NCBI GenBank assembly: GCA_015060625.1
Contig: SUYC01000004.1
Location: 62,001-126,000 of the forward strand
DNA length: 64,000 nucleotides
Origin: Xylanibacter ruminicola
Lineage (GTDB): Bacteria > Bacteroidota > Bacteroidia > Bacteroidales > Bacteroidaceae
Direction: 5' to 3'
The translations under genes were made by a program, and so were the position numbers. The notes under the pieces are model-generated. The model was not told the origin of the DNA and made no database searches. It saw nothing but the letters and a program-made list of their open reading frames with translations. Below are positions 38,476-48,762 of the stretch, one piece after another. Each line of letters begins with the position of its first letter. The stretch's first letter is position 1.

Positions 38476-39426
38476 ATGAAGACTACAAAAGATATTGCAA
38501 TACAATGTATCAAGGACGAGGCGGAAGCAGTGCTGAGTTTGATTCCGCAACTGGACGAGAACTTCGACCAGGCTGTTGAACTCATTCTGAACTGCAAAGG
38601 CAAGGTAATCGTAACAGGCGTGGGCAAAAGCGGCCATATCGGCGCTAAAATTGCAGCCACCTTATCGAGTACAGGCACCCCTTCGTTTTTCACGAACCCC
38701 CTAGATGTGTTCCACGGTGACTTAGGTGTGATGACCCAGGACGACGTAGTGCTGGCAATATCAAACTCTGGTCAGACCGATGAACTGCTGCGTTTCATCC
38801 CAATGGTGTTGCACATGCAGATACCTATCATCGGCATGAGCGGCAACCCCCAATCATTGTTAGCTAAATACTCTACCTATCACCTGAACGTGCAAGTTGA
38901 GAAAGAGGCCTGTCCGCTGAATTTGGCACCAACCAGCAGCACCACAGCACAGTTGACGATGGGCGATGCACTGGCAATTGCCTTGATGGAGAAGCGCAAT
39001 TTCCAACCACGCGACTTTGCTCAGTTCCACCCAGGTGGTGAGCTTGGCAAGCGTTTGCTGACAACAGCTCAGGACGTGATGCGTACGGAAGACATGCCTG
39101 TGCTGCCACCAGAGATGCATCTGGGCGAGGCTATCATCTTAGTGAGCAAGGCCAAGTTAGGTCTTGGTATCGCGATGGTGAACAACGAAATCGTAGGACT
39201 GATTACCGATGGCGACATTCGTCGTGCCATGGAGAAATGGCAAGCTCAATTCTTCGACCGTACCGTGAGCGACATCATGACACGTACTCCCAAGATGGTA
39301 AAACCAGAGACAAAGATAACAGAGATTCAACGAATCATGAACCAATATAAGGTACACTCTGTATTGGTTACCGACGGCGAGAATCATTTGTTAGGAGTGG
39401 TTGACCACTACTCGTGTATGATTTAG
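38476..39426 (+). CDS. kdsD: arabinose-5-phosphate isomerase (KpsF/GutQ family)
   Basis: SIS domain VTGVGKSGHIGAKIAATLSSTGTPSFF plus two CBS domains; next to kdsA. Confidence 0.93.
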   Translation: MKTTKDIAIQCIKDEAEAVLSLIPQLDENFDQAVELILNCKGKVIVTGVGKSGHIGAKIAATLSSTGTPSFFTNPLDVFHGDLGVMTQDDVVLAISNSGQTDELLRFIPMVLHMQIPIIGMSGNPQSLLAKYSTYHLNVQVEKEACPLNLAPTSSTTAQLTMGDALAIALMEKRNFQPRDFAQFHPGGELGKRLLTTAQDVMRTEDMPVLPPEMHLGEAIILVSKAKLGLGIAMVNNEIVGLITDGDIRRAMEKWQAQFFDRTVSDIMTRTPKMVKPETKITEIQRIMNQYKVHSVLVTDGENHLLGVVDHYSCMI

Positions 39427-39439
39427 TGAAGAGTGAACA

Positions 39440-42400
39440 GTGAACGTTATGAAGACTATAAAGAAAATACTAATCGCCTTAATGCTCATCATTCCGCTTG
39501 GAGTGGTGGCAGCCTACCTTTTTAAAACGCTGGAAGCTCGAGATGGACTGACATCCAGTCAGGTTAACTGCATTCTAAAGGACTCTCGCGGTTACATGTG
39601 GTTTGGAACTCCAGCAGGTTTGTACCGCTATGACGGCTACACCTTCCGTAACTTCCAGAGCGACTCACAGAACGGCAGCTCGCTCAGCGATAGCTATATC
39701 AACTCTATCCAGGAAACACTCGATGGCAACTTGCTCATCGAAACAGCCTCGGGCTACTGCATCTACCACCCACAGACAGAGAGCTTTGAGCGCGACATGA
39801 AGCAAGCCTTTGCACGTATGGGAATCGAAACCATCCCATCGGTGGTATATGTCGATAAACACAAGAATCTTTGGGGAGCTATCCCCAACAAAGGCGTTGT
39901 ATGCTATAACCAGCAACAGCAAACGCTGATCGAGTTTGGTTATACCGACGACTCGAAAGGAGTCCCCCAAGGCGTTGTATGCTCTATCAGCGAATGTAAG
40001 GAAGGAGCGCTCATTGTTTACGACGATGGTAAGATTGCCTGCTGCGATGTGATGCATCAGCAAAGCACGCTTTGGGTAAAGGAGGGCATCCCAGCCCTGA
40101 AGGACCATCGTACCAAATCGCTACGTGCCTATGCCGATGTTAATGACAATATCTGGCTGTACGGACAGGGCACATTGGTGATGTTCAACAAGCAGAAAGG
40201 CACTTGGGATTACACCATGGGCGAGAAGTTGGGTGTAACAGGTTTGGGCGTGGATCGCAATATCAATGGCATGGCAGGTAATGCTGGTAGCATCTGGGTA
40301 GGTAGCGACCAGTTAGGACTGCTGCGATTTGACCCGAACACCTTTGAGTATCAAGAGGTACAGCCCAAGAACATCAACGAGCAGCAATGGGTAAAAGACC
40401 ACACCAGTATTCAGAGCTTGTACATGGACAATACAGGTGTGCTGTGGGTAGGTACAGAGAAATCGGGTGTAGCCTACACAGGAAAATACATCTATCGTTT
40501 CGGATCTGATTTGATAGGCGATGTTACCGCGATGACGCAACATCCCAATGGCACCATTTGGTACGGAACTAGCGACAGAGGTGTTATCGGTTTCGATGGA
40601 AAATTGGCCAGTCTGAAGGTGTCATGCATGAGCAACACTCCCGATGGTAGTATCTGGATAGGTTCGAAGCGCAACGGACTAACCCGCATCAAAGATGGCA
40701 TATCAACCATCTACTCGGTATCGAAGGACAGTGTTCGTACTATCATCGACGACCATATCAACGCGCTTACATGCGATAAGATTGGTAACCTGTGGATAGC
40801 CACCAATGGTGGACTGCAGGTATATAACCCACGCATGAATACGTTCTCAAGTTATACTCGCGAGAACGGAAAATTGAGCACCAACAGTATTACCAGTTTG
40901 TTCTACAAGCAGGATGCTAATGCCAACAACCTGTTGGTAGGTACCAGCGAGGGGCTGATTATCCTGAACCTCTCGACAACAGAGAAAAAGGTTTTAACAG
41001 GAAACAGCACCAACCTGAAGAGTTTTACCAACAACTACATCACACAGATATTCCAAGATTCACGCGGACTGATTTGGGTTGGTACTCGCGAAGGTTTGAA
41101 CATTCTGAACTTAGAGACAGACGAACTGGACTATCTGACAGAGAAGCAGGGTTTATGTAATAACAACATTTGCGGTATTGCCGAGGACAAGAACCACTGC
41201 ATCTGGGTAACCACAAGTCGTGGTGTGAGCCGTATCGTTATACAGCGTAATCACGAGGATGGTGTTAACAATTATGGTTTGTACAACTACAGCACAGCTG
41301 ATGGTTTGCAGAGTAACGAGTTTAATACAGGTGCCATCCTTACCAAGCAGGATGGCGAAGTGCTGCTGGGCGGATTATATGGCGTGAACTGGGTACTACA
41401 TCAGACTGGTGCCAAGAAGGAGGAGCTGCCCCGCGTGATGCTTACCCAGTTGTTCATAGGCGAAGAAGAGATTGTCACTGGTCACGAGTATCATGGCAAG
41501 GTAATCCTTACCCAGGCACTGAACGAAACCAGTCGTATCGATCTGTCTCACAATCAGAACACTTTCAGCATTAAGTTTGCCGCAGGAAACTACAACCAGA
41601 GCGAGCGACTGCAGTTTATGTACTGGATGGAAGGCCGCGACGAGGACTGGCACCATGGTGATGCCCTATCGCATGGTGTAAGTTTCAACAACTTGTCGGC
41701 AGGCAAATACTATCTTCACGTTAAAGCCATCAATGCCGAGGGAGCAGTAAGCGATCAGGAACGTGTACTCGAAATCAACGTAGAACGCCACTTCCTGCTT
41801 TCTTGGTGGATGATAACAGCCTATCTGATAGTGCTGGCAGTAATTATCTACTTCTGGCGCATAGGCATCAATCAGCTTAAAGCCATCAAGCACCGTAAAG
41901 AGGCTGTGATCAAGGAACTACGCATGCAGCGCGAGGAAATCAAGGCAGCAAGCGACGATTTGCGACAGCCAATGGCCCGTATGACCTCTATCATAGGTAA
42001 CCTGTCGGAGAAAGAGAAAACGCTTGAGGAGAAAGAGCAGTTGAATGCCCTGCACTCACAGATGCTGCAGATTATCACCCGTGTAGCTGATATGCAGATG
42101 AATCTGGAGCACCCTGAGGAGCGAGCCAAGAATATGGTTCAGGACCGCCTGACCATCAACAGTAAGGGCGAGATAGAACTACCGGAGATTGCGAGCGACG
42201 TACTGACATCAGAAGCCACCCATTCACGTGCAGCTATCGACTCGCCTACATCGAAGTTCACTGTCATTATGATTGATGACAATGAGGAGTTCCTGGAATT
42301 TGCAGCTGCCCGACTGAGATTTGTGTACAACTTCCATGTTTATAACGACATAGAGAAGGCAGCCGAGGATCTGGAACAGATCAAGTGTGACCTGGTGGTT

Positions 42401-43228
42401 TGTAAGCAGGACATGTTTGGCATGACTGGTAGCGACCTGTGCAACCAGTTGAAGACCAACTACACCACACAGAACATGAAGTTTATCCTGATGACAGATA
42501 CCGTACTAACGCCACAGGATATGCGCTCAAAGAACATCACTTTGAGTGCCGATGACTATCTGGCCAAGCCATTCAACATGCAGGAGGCCACGATGCGATT
42601 CAACAAGGTGCTGGGATTGGGTGTTGTACAGATGGATAGCAACCTGATTGAGGGTGCAGAGACTCGACGTCTGGAAGGTCAGAGCAGCAGTATGACAACA
42701 GCAACAGAGACGATGGATGCAGGCGAGATTGAGACCACCGCTCTGACCGAGGTGAGCGCCGACGACCCCATGAACAAGGTTGACACGGTGGTTAAGAACC
42801 CACGCAGTCAGGTAGCAGCCAACAATCTGCCAGAGGGTATCAAGGGTATCGACGACGAAGAGGAAGGTGGCGGTAACGATTTCTCGATGGTAGATGCGAT
42901 GGACCGCCAGTTGCTTAAGAATATTGAACAATACGTATTACAGAATATGAGCCGCGGACAGATTAGTTTGGAAGAGATGGCCAATGCCATGGGAATGGGA
43001 CGTGTACCTTTCTTCCACCGTGTACGCAGCCTTACAAGCAAAACACCAGCAGAACTCGTGAGAGATATGCGACTGAAACACGCCTGCATTCTGCTGAAAC
43101 GTACTAATATTAACATGAGCGAGTTGGCTTCAAATATCGGATTTATGACTGCCGAGAACTTCATCAACATCTTCAAAGAAAAGTTCGGCATGACGCCACT
43201 CGAATACAGATTGAAACATCGTAAATGA
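39440..43228 (+). CDS. hybrid two-component-like regulator: reg_prop/Y_Y_Y sensor + degenerate HisKA-like helix + degenerate REC + AraC HTH; no HATPase
   Basis: Propeller repeats (DSRGYMWFGTPAGLYRYDG, DSRGLIWVGTREGLN), Y_Y_Y, TM, SDDLRQPMARM, REC-like VIMIDDNEEF...CDLVVCKQDMFGMTG...LAKPF, AraC-type ASNIGFMTAENFINIFKEKFGMTPLEYR. Confidence 0.9.
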   Translation: MNVMKTIKKILIALMLIIPLGVVAAYLFKTLEARDGLTSSQVNCILKDSRGYMWFGTPAGLYRYDGYTFRNFQSDSQNGSSLSDSYINSIQETLDGNLLIETASGYCIYHPQTESFERDMKQAFARMGIETIPSVVYVDKHKNLWGAIPNKGVVCYNQQQQTLIEFGYTDDSKGVPQGVVCSISECKEGALIVYDDGKIACCDVMHQQSTLWVKEGIPALKDHRTKSLRAYADVNDNIWLYGQGTLVMFNKQKGTWDYTMGEKLGVTGLGVDRNINGMAGNAGSIWVGSDQLGLLRFDPNTFEYQEVQPKNINEQQWVKDHTSIQSLYMDNTGVLWVGTEKSGVAYTGKYIYRFGSDLIGDVTAMTQHPNGTIWYGTSDRGVIGFDGKLASLKVSCMSNTPDGSIWIGSKRNGLTRIKDGISTIYSVSKDSVRTIIDDHINALTCDKIGNLWIATNGGLQVYNPRMNTFSSYTRENGKLSTNSITSLFYKQDANANNLLVGTSEGLIILNLSTTEKKVLTGNSTNLKSFTNNYITQIFQDSRGLIWVGTREGLNILNLETDELDYLTEKQGLCNNNICGIAEDKNHCIWVTTSRGVSRIVIQRNHEDGVNNYGLYNYSTADGLQSNEFNTGAILTKQDGEVLLGGLYGVNWVLHQTGAKKEELPRVMLTQLFIGEEEIVTGHEYHGKVILTQALNETSRIDLSHNQNTFSIKFAAGNYNQSERLQFMYWMEGRDEDWHHGDALSHGVSFNNLSAGKYYLHVKAINAEGAVSDQERVLEINVERHFLLSWWMITAYLIVLAVIIYFWRIGINQLKAIKHRKEAVIKELRMQREEIKAASDDLRQPMARMTSIIGNLSEKEKTLEEKEQLNALHSQMLQIITRVADMQMNLEHPEERAKNMVQDRLTINSKGEIELPEIASDVLTSEATHSRAAIDSPTSKFTVIMIDDNEEFLEFAAARLRFVYNFHVYNDIEKAAEDLEQIKCDLVVCKQDMFGMTGSDLCNQLKTNYTTQNMKFILMTDTVLTPQDMRSKNITLSADDYLAKPFNMQEATMRFNKVLGLGVVQMDSNLIEGAETRRLEGQSSSMTTATETMDAGEIETTALTEVSADDPMNKVDTVVKNPRSQVAANNLPEGIKGIDDEEEGGGNDFSMVDAMDRQLLKNIEQYVLQNMSRGQISLEEMANAMGMGRVPFFHRVRSLTSKTPAELVRDMRLKHACILLKRTNINMSELASNIGFMTAENFINIFKEKFGMTPLEYRLKHRK

Positions 43229-44460
43229 TATTAAGTAAGCAACATCAGACAGGAATAGCCACCATGCTATTCCTGCTGATTTCTCTGATTGGAAAAGCTC
43301 AGACAAGCGACTCGCTGATAGTGAGTCAGATGAAGACTGTTGGTATTAACTTCTACCCACATAATGAAGTACAACTGATTATGTCGGGCAAGGATAAGTT
43401 CGACCTGTTGTTCGAGGATATCCGACAAGCCAAAAGCAACGTACATCTTGAGTACTTTAACTTTCGCAACGACTCGATAGCCTCGTTGTTATTCGACCTA
43501 CTGCGCGAGAAGCGCAAGCAGGGTGTCGAGGTGCGTGCACTGTTCGACGGGTTTGGCAACGACTCAAACAACCAGCCACTGAAAAAGCACCACATAAAAA
43601 GTCTGCGTGCCGACAGCATCGACATCCACGAGTTCGACCCAGTGCGTTTTCCCTGGGTAAATCATATCTGGCCTCGCGACCACCGCAAGATAGTAGTCAT
43701 AGACGGACACATCGCCTATACTGGCGGCATGAACGTTGCCGACTACTATATCGTCGGCACAAAACAGGTGGGTGAATGGCGCGATATGCATTGCAGAATT
43801 GAAGGTCCTGTGGTAAACGAGTTACAGACCATCTTTGCCCGTATCTGGCAGAAGGTCACCAAGGAGCAGCTGAACGACGAGAAATACTACCAAGCAAAGG
43901 ACAAAGGCGATAAGATGGTGGGCATAGCTAACCGCGAACCTAACAGAACCAACAAGATTATGCGCCAGTTCTACATCTCAGCCCTCGACGATGCTCAGGA
44001 TTCTATCAAGATTATCAATCCCTATTTTACGCTGACGCCATCGGTTAAAAAGGCTATTCACCGAGCTATCAAGCGTGGTGTGAAGGTTGATATCCTAGTA
44101 TCGGCCAAGAGCGATATTCCTTTAACCCCCGATGCTGTATTCTATAACGTGCACAAGCTGATGAAGAAAGGTGCCAATATCTGGCTGTATCAGCCCGGTT
44201 TCCACCACTCTAAGATTATGATGGTGGACGGACGGTTCTGCACCGTGGGTAGCACCAACCTTGATGCGCGCAGCCTGCGATACGACTACGAGGTGAATGC
44301 GCTGATTATTAACAAGCAGGTGACTCAGGAGTTGCAGGATATGTTTATGCGCGACACCAGAAAAAGCGTGCTGCTAACACCTGAGGAGTGGAACAAGTTC
44401 CGTACAGGCTGGCAGAAGTTCCGTGGCTGGTTTGCCCAATTATTTACCCCATTTATGTAA
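43225..44460 (+). CDS. cardiolipin synthase (phospholipase D family)
   Basis: Two HKD motifs: DHRKIVVIDGHIAYTGGMN and HHSKIMMVDGRFCTVGSTN. Confidence 0.93.
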   Translation: MILSKQHQTGIATMLFLLISLIGKAQTSDSLIVSQMKTVGINFYPHNEVQLIMSGKDKFDLLFEDIRQAKSNVHLEYFNFRNDSIASLLFDLLREKRKQGVEVRALFDGFGNDSNNQPLKKHHIKSLRADSIDIHEFDPVRFPWVNHIWPRDHRKIVVIDGHIAYTGGMNVADYYIVGTKQVGEWRDMHCRIEGPVVNELQTIFARIWQKVTKEQLNDEKYYQAKDKGDKMVGIANREPNRTNKIMRQFYISALDDAQDSIKIINPYFTLTPSVKKAIHRAIKRGVKVDILVSAKSDIPLTPDAVFYNVHKLMKKGANIWLYQPGFHHSKIMMVDGRFCTVGSTNLDARSLRYDYEVNALIINKQVTQELQDMFMRDTRKSVLLTPEEWNKFRTGWQKFRGWFAQLFTPFM

Positions 44461-44466
44461 ATCCTC

Positions 44467-45621
44467 ATGAACAGAAACACCGTAATATCCATAGCCAAGG
44501 GTTTGGCCATTATCCTGATGGTGATAGCCCATGCCGAAGCTCCAGGCTGGTTGTGCCGATTCATCTTCGAGTTCCACATGCCACTGTTCTTTATTACAGC
44601 AGGCTACTTTTTCTCGTTGAAGTATCTGAACGATGAAGCCACGTTTATAAAGAAGCGCATCAAGGGTCTTTATATCCCGTTTGTGAAATGGAGTGTGTTC
44701 TTTCTGCTTATCCACAACCTGATGTTCAAGATAGGCATTCTGAACGAGATGTATGGCAACGAGATGGGTGGTGTGACCCACCCTTATAGCTGGCACCAGA
44801 TGCAACAGAACCTTTGGACCATCTTTACCTCGATGGCAGGCTACGATGCATTTCTTTGTGGTGCGTTCTGGTTCTTCCGTGGACTGTTTGTGGCCAGCAT
44901 CTTATACCTTATTATATATAAGGTGCTGGATAGCACTATATCATTAGTACGTTACAAAAAAGCTATCCCCTATCTCATCTGCATCATCATGCTGTTGCTG
45001 TGCGGATGGAAAACTTACGAGGGACTGCGCGTTCTGACGCTGATACAGGGTGGCTATCGCGATATGATGGGCTGTTTTTTCTTTGGTTGCGGTTTTATTT
45101 TCCGACAGTATGCCGAGAGCTACCAGGCGGCTATCAAGCGTTACTACGCTATCTTCTGGACCACCATTGTGTTTGGCATCATCGTATATCTATTCTCACA
45201 CTACCTTACAGCCAACATGAACTGGCGCTCTACCTACACCCAGTTTCTGTCGCTGCCTATACCAGCCATTTTGGGATTCCTGATGATGTACAATATCAGT
45301 ATGCTGCTGGATAAGAACGATAACGGGCTGAAACGGTTCCTGGTATATACAGGCGACCACACACTCAACATCTTTATCTTCCACATTGTTGCCTACAAGG
45401 TGGTTAGTTTGATAAAGATATGGTACTACAGCTTGGACATACGTCAGATAGGCTGCCACATGGTGATACACCACAACTCGCAACAGGATGCGTTTTGGGT
45501 GCTCTACACCATTGCTGGTGTAGGCCTACCATTACTGGGAACATGGTTATCGGAAAAATGGCAGACTAGACGTTGTAAACGTCAATCAAATCTATCATCA
45601 TCGTCATATCATACTCATTAA
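44467..45621 (+). CDS. acyltransferase family 3 membrane protein
   Basis: ISIAKGLAIILMVIAHAEAPGWLCRFIFEFHMPLFFITAGYFF. Confidence 0.9.
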   Translation: MNRNTVISIAKGLAIILMVIAHAEAPGWLCRFIFEFHMPLFFITAGYFFSLKYLNDEATFIKKRIKGLYIPFVKWSVFFLLIHNLMFKIGILNEMYGNEMGGVTHPYSWHQMQQNLWTIFTSMAGYDAFLCGAFWFFRGLFVASILYLIIYKVLDSTISLVRYKKAIPYLICIIMLLLCGWKTYEGLRVLTLIQGGYRDMMGCFFFGCGFIFRQYAESYQAAIKRYYAIFWTTIVFGIIVYLFSHYLTANMNWRSTYTQFLSLPIPAILGFLMMYNISMLLDKNDNGLKRFLVYTGDHTLNIFIFHIVAYKVVSLIKIWYYSLDIRQIGCHMVIHHNSQQDAFWVLYTIAGVGLPLLGTWLSEKWQTRRCKRQSNLSSSSYHTH

Positions 45622-47755
45622 TGCCCTTTGTCATTAATAGTAAACGCTCTTTGAAAAAAATGTCGCAAATGGCATCCCTACGTTTCTCTTTGGGCGTGGT
45701 AGCTATTAAATAGGTACGGAAACAGATGGCAGCATCGTCGATCTGCCCCGTAAGCCACAGATAGAAAGCAAAGTTTATGCTGTCGTTGTCATTTATTTCC
45801 TCTTGTTCCATCAACTGCTTGTACAAGCGGTCGGCCTGTTCGTACTTGCCATCGCCAGTAAGTGCCCAAGCTAACACACGTGCCACATTCATGTCATCGG
45901 GATCCTCAAAGTTCAAGCGGAACAGTATCTGTTCGGCCTCTTCATATCTCCAGAGATTGGTAAGACAAACGGCCTTGTTAAGCTGATATGATTTCTTATC
46001 GGCATTCAACTCCAGCAAACGGTTGTAGGTATTGAGCGCATCCTCGTAATCATGATTTTTAAACTTGATACGGGCCAAGGCAAATAAGGCACGTTCGCTC
46101 TTTGGGTCAAGTTCGAGAGCCTTTTGATAGCTATTCACCGGATCGTCGCCCAGATAGCCTTTCAACATATAGTAATCAAAGTCGTAATACTTCCGGTCGT
46201 GCAAACTTTGCATCACTTCTAAGGCATAACTCTTCTGGTTACGCTTAATCAAGAAAGTAACTACATCCTTGAAATAGGCCTGAATCTCGGAAAAGAAGAA
46301 TGTTATTTTTGTAAGAAACAAGGCCTGATTTGAGTCTTTATCGAATACGTTCTTAAACTCGTTGCGAAGCGGATTAAGGCGGAAGAAACGGAACATATCC
46401 TGCAGATAGATACGCCGGATATAGGCCGGCGTACTAATCTCATCCTGCCCTAATTTCTGATACATCACGGCCTCGCCATTATCCAGCATGTGGCGAGCTT
46501 GTTCGGGTAGGCCATTCAGCACAGTATCGAAGGCCAGCAAGAACGAGTATTTGTCGCTGTTGCAGAATGGACCATACTTCAGAATAGCCGACAGGAATTT
46601 GATATTTTCGAACTTTTCCCAAGTCTGAACAATTCCAGGATGATCGGTATAGAAAGGCGTAAACCAATAAGATATCTCATCGAAGAAAGGGTATCGTTTC
46701 ATCTGCGAGAAGCCGCCAAAATACACGTCGCTACCCTGCTTCTGCATATCCATCATGCGACGGAAGCTGTTTTCGAGTTTTTCCACTTCCTGCTCTTCGG
46801 CTTCAGGGTGCAGAATATCATTCATGATACTATCTTCGTCCTGGTCCTGCTCGTCTCTTTGCCGCATTTTCTGCTGGTTCTTAAGCAGGTCGGGCATTAT
46901 CTCCTTTTCAATGGTGTGCCTATCCTCATCGGCGCTCATGCAGTAGAACATCTGCTTCTGCAGCTCTATCAACTCAGCCACGCAGTTGGGGTTCTGCAGG
47001 GTTTGTTCTATCAGTTCTTGCATCTCATGGAAAAGTAACAACCCTAATTCGCTATCGATTGAAAACACCCAACCGAAAAGAGCTCTCTGTCGCACATACT
47101 CATCGGTGGCCTGCTGGTACACATGGATAAGGGTACGAAACTTAACGATATCGTAGCAGTTCATGGCTGCCAGCGTAATGGCAGTGACAATGAGCTGCTG
47201 GTCGACCGAGTCGATGGTTGGCGACAGCAACAACTGCTCGAAATCCTCACCCTCACCATCATTCCATAATTCGGCAGTCAAGATATGGGCAAACAGTTCG
47301 CACATAAACTGCGTATGATTCTTATACAGAGTTTTGCGATGTTCCTTAGCGGTGTGCTGAGGTTCCAGCTCGAGCAAGGCCACATCCGACACGAACTTCT
47401 CTAACTGCTCGCGCACCACTTGTACCGACCAGTCGCGCGGACTCAGATTAGCCTTCATATAGAGCGATGCCATCAGAGGCGATTTCAGCACTCTCACTTT
47501 AGTAAGAATATTGGCATAAAGCCTATACATACGGGTAAGCAGCTTTTCGTAGAGCTGTGGCAACTCAGGGTCCTTATAACCTTTACGCCAATAATCAATC
47601 ATCATCTGATAATCCGATTTAATTGCAAACAATCGGTCGGAATTAATCTGGTGCGGATGTACAGCCAGATAATTCTCCATATTCTTAACAGCGTTCATCA
47701 GGTTTCTATCCTCGATAGCCTCCCGCACGCTTTCTAATGCATTGTCTTTAATCAT
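45566..47755 (-). CDS. tetratricopeptide repeat protein
   Basis: 729 aa; TPR pattern (ALDPKSERALFALARIKFKNHDYEDALNTYNRLLELN). Confidence 0.8.
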   Translation of the reverse strand: MIKDNALESVREAIEDRNLMNAVKNMENYLAVHPHQINSDRLFAIKSDYQMMIDYWRKGYKDPELPQLYEKLLTRMYRLYANILTKVRVLKSPLMASLYMKANLSPRDWSVQVVREQLEKFVSDVALLELEPQHTAKEHRKTLYKNHTQFMCELFAHILTAELWNDGEGEDFEQLLLSPTIDSVDQQLIVTAITLAAMNCYDIVKFRTLIHVYQQATDEYVRQRALFGWVFSIDSELGLLLFHEMQELIEQTLQNPNCVAELIELQKQMFYCMSADEDRHTIEKEIMPDLLKNQQKMRQRDEQDQDEDSIMNDILHPEAEEQEVEKLENSFRRMMDMQKQGSDVYFGGFSQMKRYPFFDEISYWFTPFYTDHPGIVQTWEKFENIKFLSAILKYGPFCNSDKYSFLLAFDTVLNGLPEQARHMLDNGEAVMYQKLGQDEISTPAYIRRIYLQDMFRFFRLNPLRNEFKNVFDKDSNQALFLTKITFFFSEIQAYFKDVVTFLIKRNQKSYALEVMQSLHDRKYYDFDYYMLKGYLGDDPVNSYQKALELDPKSERALFALARIKFKNHDYEDALNTYNRLLELNADKKSYQLNKAVCLTNLWRYEEAEQILFRLNFEDPDDMNVARVLAWALTGDGKYEQADRLYKQLMEQEEINDNDSINFAFYLWLTGQIDDAAICFRTYLIATTPKEKRRDAICDIFFKERLLLMTKGINEYDMTMMIDLIDVYNV

Positions 47756-47758
47756 GAA

Positions 47759-48676
47759 TTACTTTTTCTTTTCAAGCCATTTTCTGGCATGATCGATATC
47801 TTTCTGACGTGTTGCCTGATAAGTGAATTTCAGCGAATCGGGCAGAGCCTGAATGGCCTGTGGAGAAAGCCGATAGTACTTTTTCAGGATTTCGGCGTAG
47901 TGGGTAACGCCAAAGCGGTTGATCGAGTCGCAAGCCTGCTTGTAACCTTTCATAAAGACCTCTATCTGGTGCTTGCGCGCCTTATCATCCATATTCTTGG
48001 TGCGGAACACGAGTGCGCCCATCTGTATATCCTCCTTACGGGTGTCGAGCAGCACGTGGTGCTTTTTCAGCAAGGCCTGACTGGCCTGTGGCTCCGTAAG
48101 CAGCATGGCATCCATCTCGTTGTTCTCAAGCATCTTCAAGCGTATGTTCACATCGTTAATCTGAATACGGAACACACGCTCGGGGGCCAACTTGGCACTA
48201 TCGACAGCCAAATCGCCCAACAGGTCGGTAACCGAATAGCGAGTCATGGCCAGCATCTTATCGTCGAGATGCTTAAAGTTGGTGATACGCAGCTGTCGCT
48301 GACTCAGCAGCAGCCAGTAGGCATTGGTGGCTGCGGCATATCGCAGGGGGGTGCCCTCCTTTATCATCTTCTCGGCACGTACCACATCAGTAATAGCACC
48401 TTCGGCACGGCCCCGAATCAGGGCGGTGTCGATATCCATCTGGGCGTTATAACGTTTCAGTCGGATATCAACGGCCGAATCAAACATCTGTCGCTCTTTG
48501 GCCACGAATACAGGCAGACAGTCCAATGTGGGCATGACGGCAATTTTGAGTGCAGCCGAATCTTCACGCCATAATTTCAAACGCTGCTCACGCGAGATGC
48601 GTTTGGTTTCCTCGTACGACTGCCCACAAGCTGCAAGCATGACGAGAGTTATGAATGCTAAAACTAATTTCTTCAT
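47759..48676 (-). CDS. periplasmic substrate-binding lipoprotein (NMT1/ABC SBP-like)
   Basis: Lipobox VMLAACG; LKIAVMPTLDCLPVFVAKERQMF... Confidence 0.7.
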   Translation of the reverse strand: MKKLVLAFITLVMLAACGQSYEETKRISREQRLKLWREDSAALKIAVMPTLDCLPVFVAKERQMFDSAVDIRLKRYNAQMDIDTALIRGRAEGAITDVVRAEKMIKEGTPLRYAAATNAYWLLLSQRQLRITNFKHLDDKMLAMTRYSVTDLLGDLAVDSAKLAPERVFRIQINDVNIRLKMLENNEMDAMLLTEPQASQALLKKHHVLLDTRKEDIQMGALVFRTKNMDDKARKHQIEVFMKGYKQACDSINRFGVTHYAEILKKYYRLSPQAIQALPDSLKFTYQATRQKDIDHARKWLEKKK

Positions 48677-48762
48677 AATCGACTGCAAAGGTACAATTTT
48701 TTTTTTAATTTTCAATTTTCAATTATCAATTTTCAATTATTATTATTACCTTTGCACACATT

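Noticed and set aside
47789-48574. 261-aa plus-strand ORF opposite the SBP lipoprotein
   Set aside because: Opposite strand has lipobox and SBP features; this is its shadow
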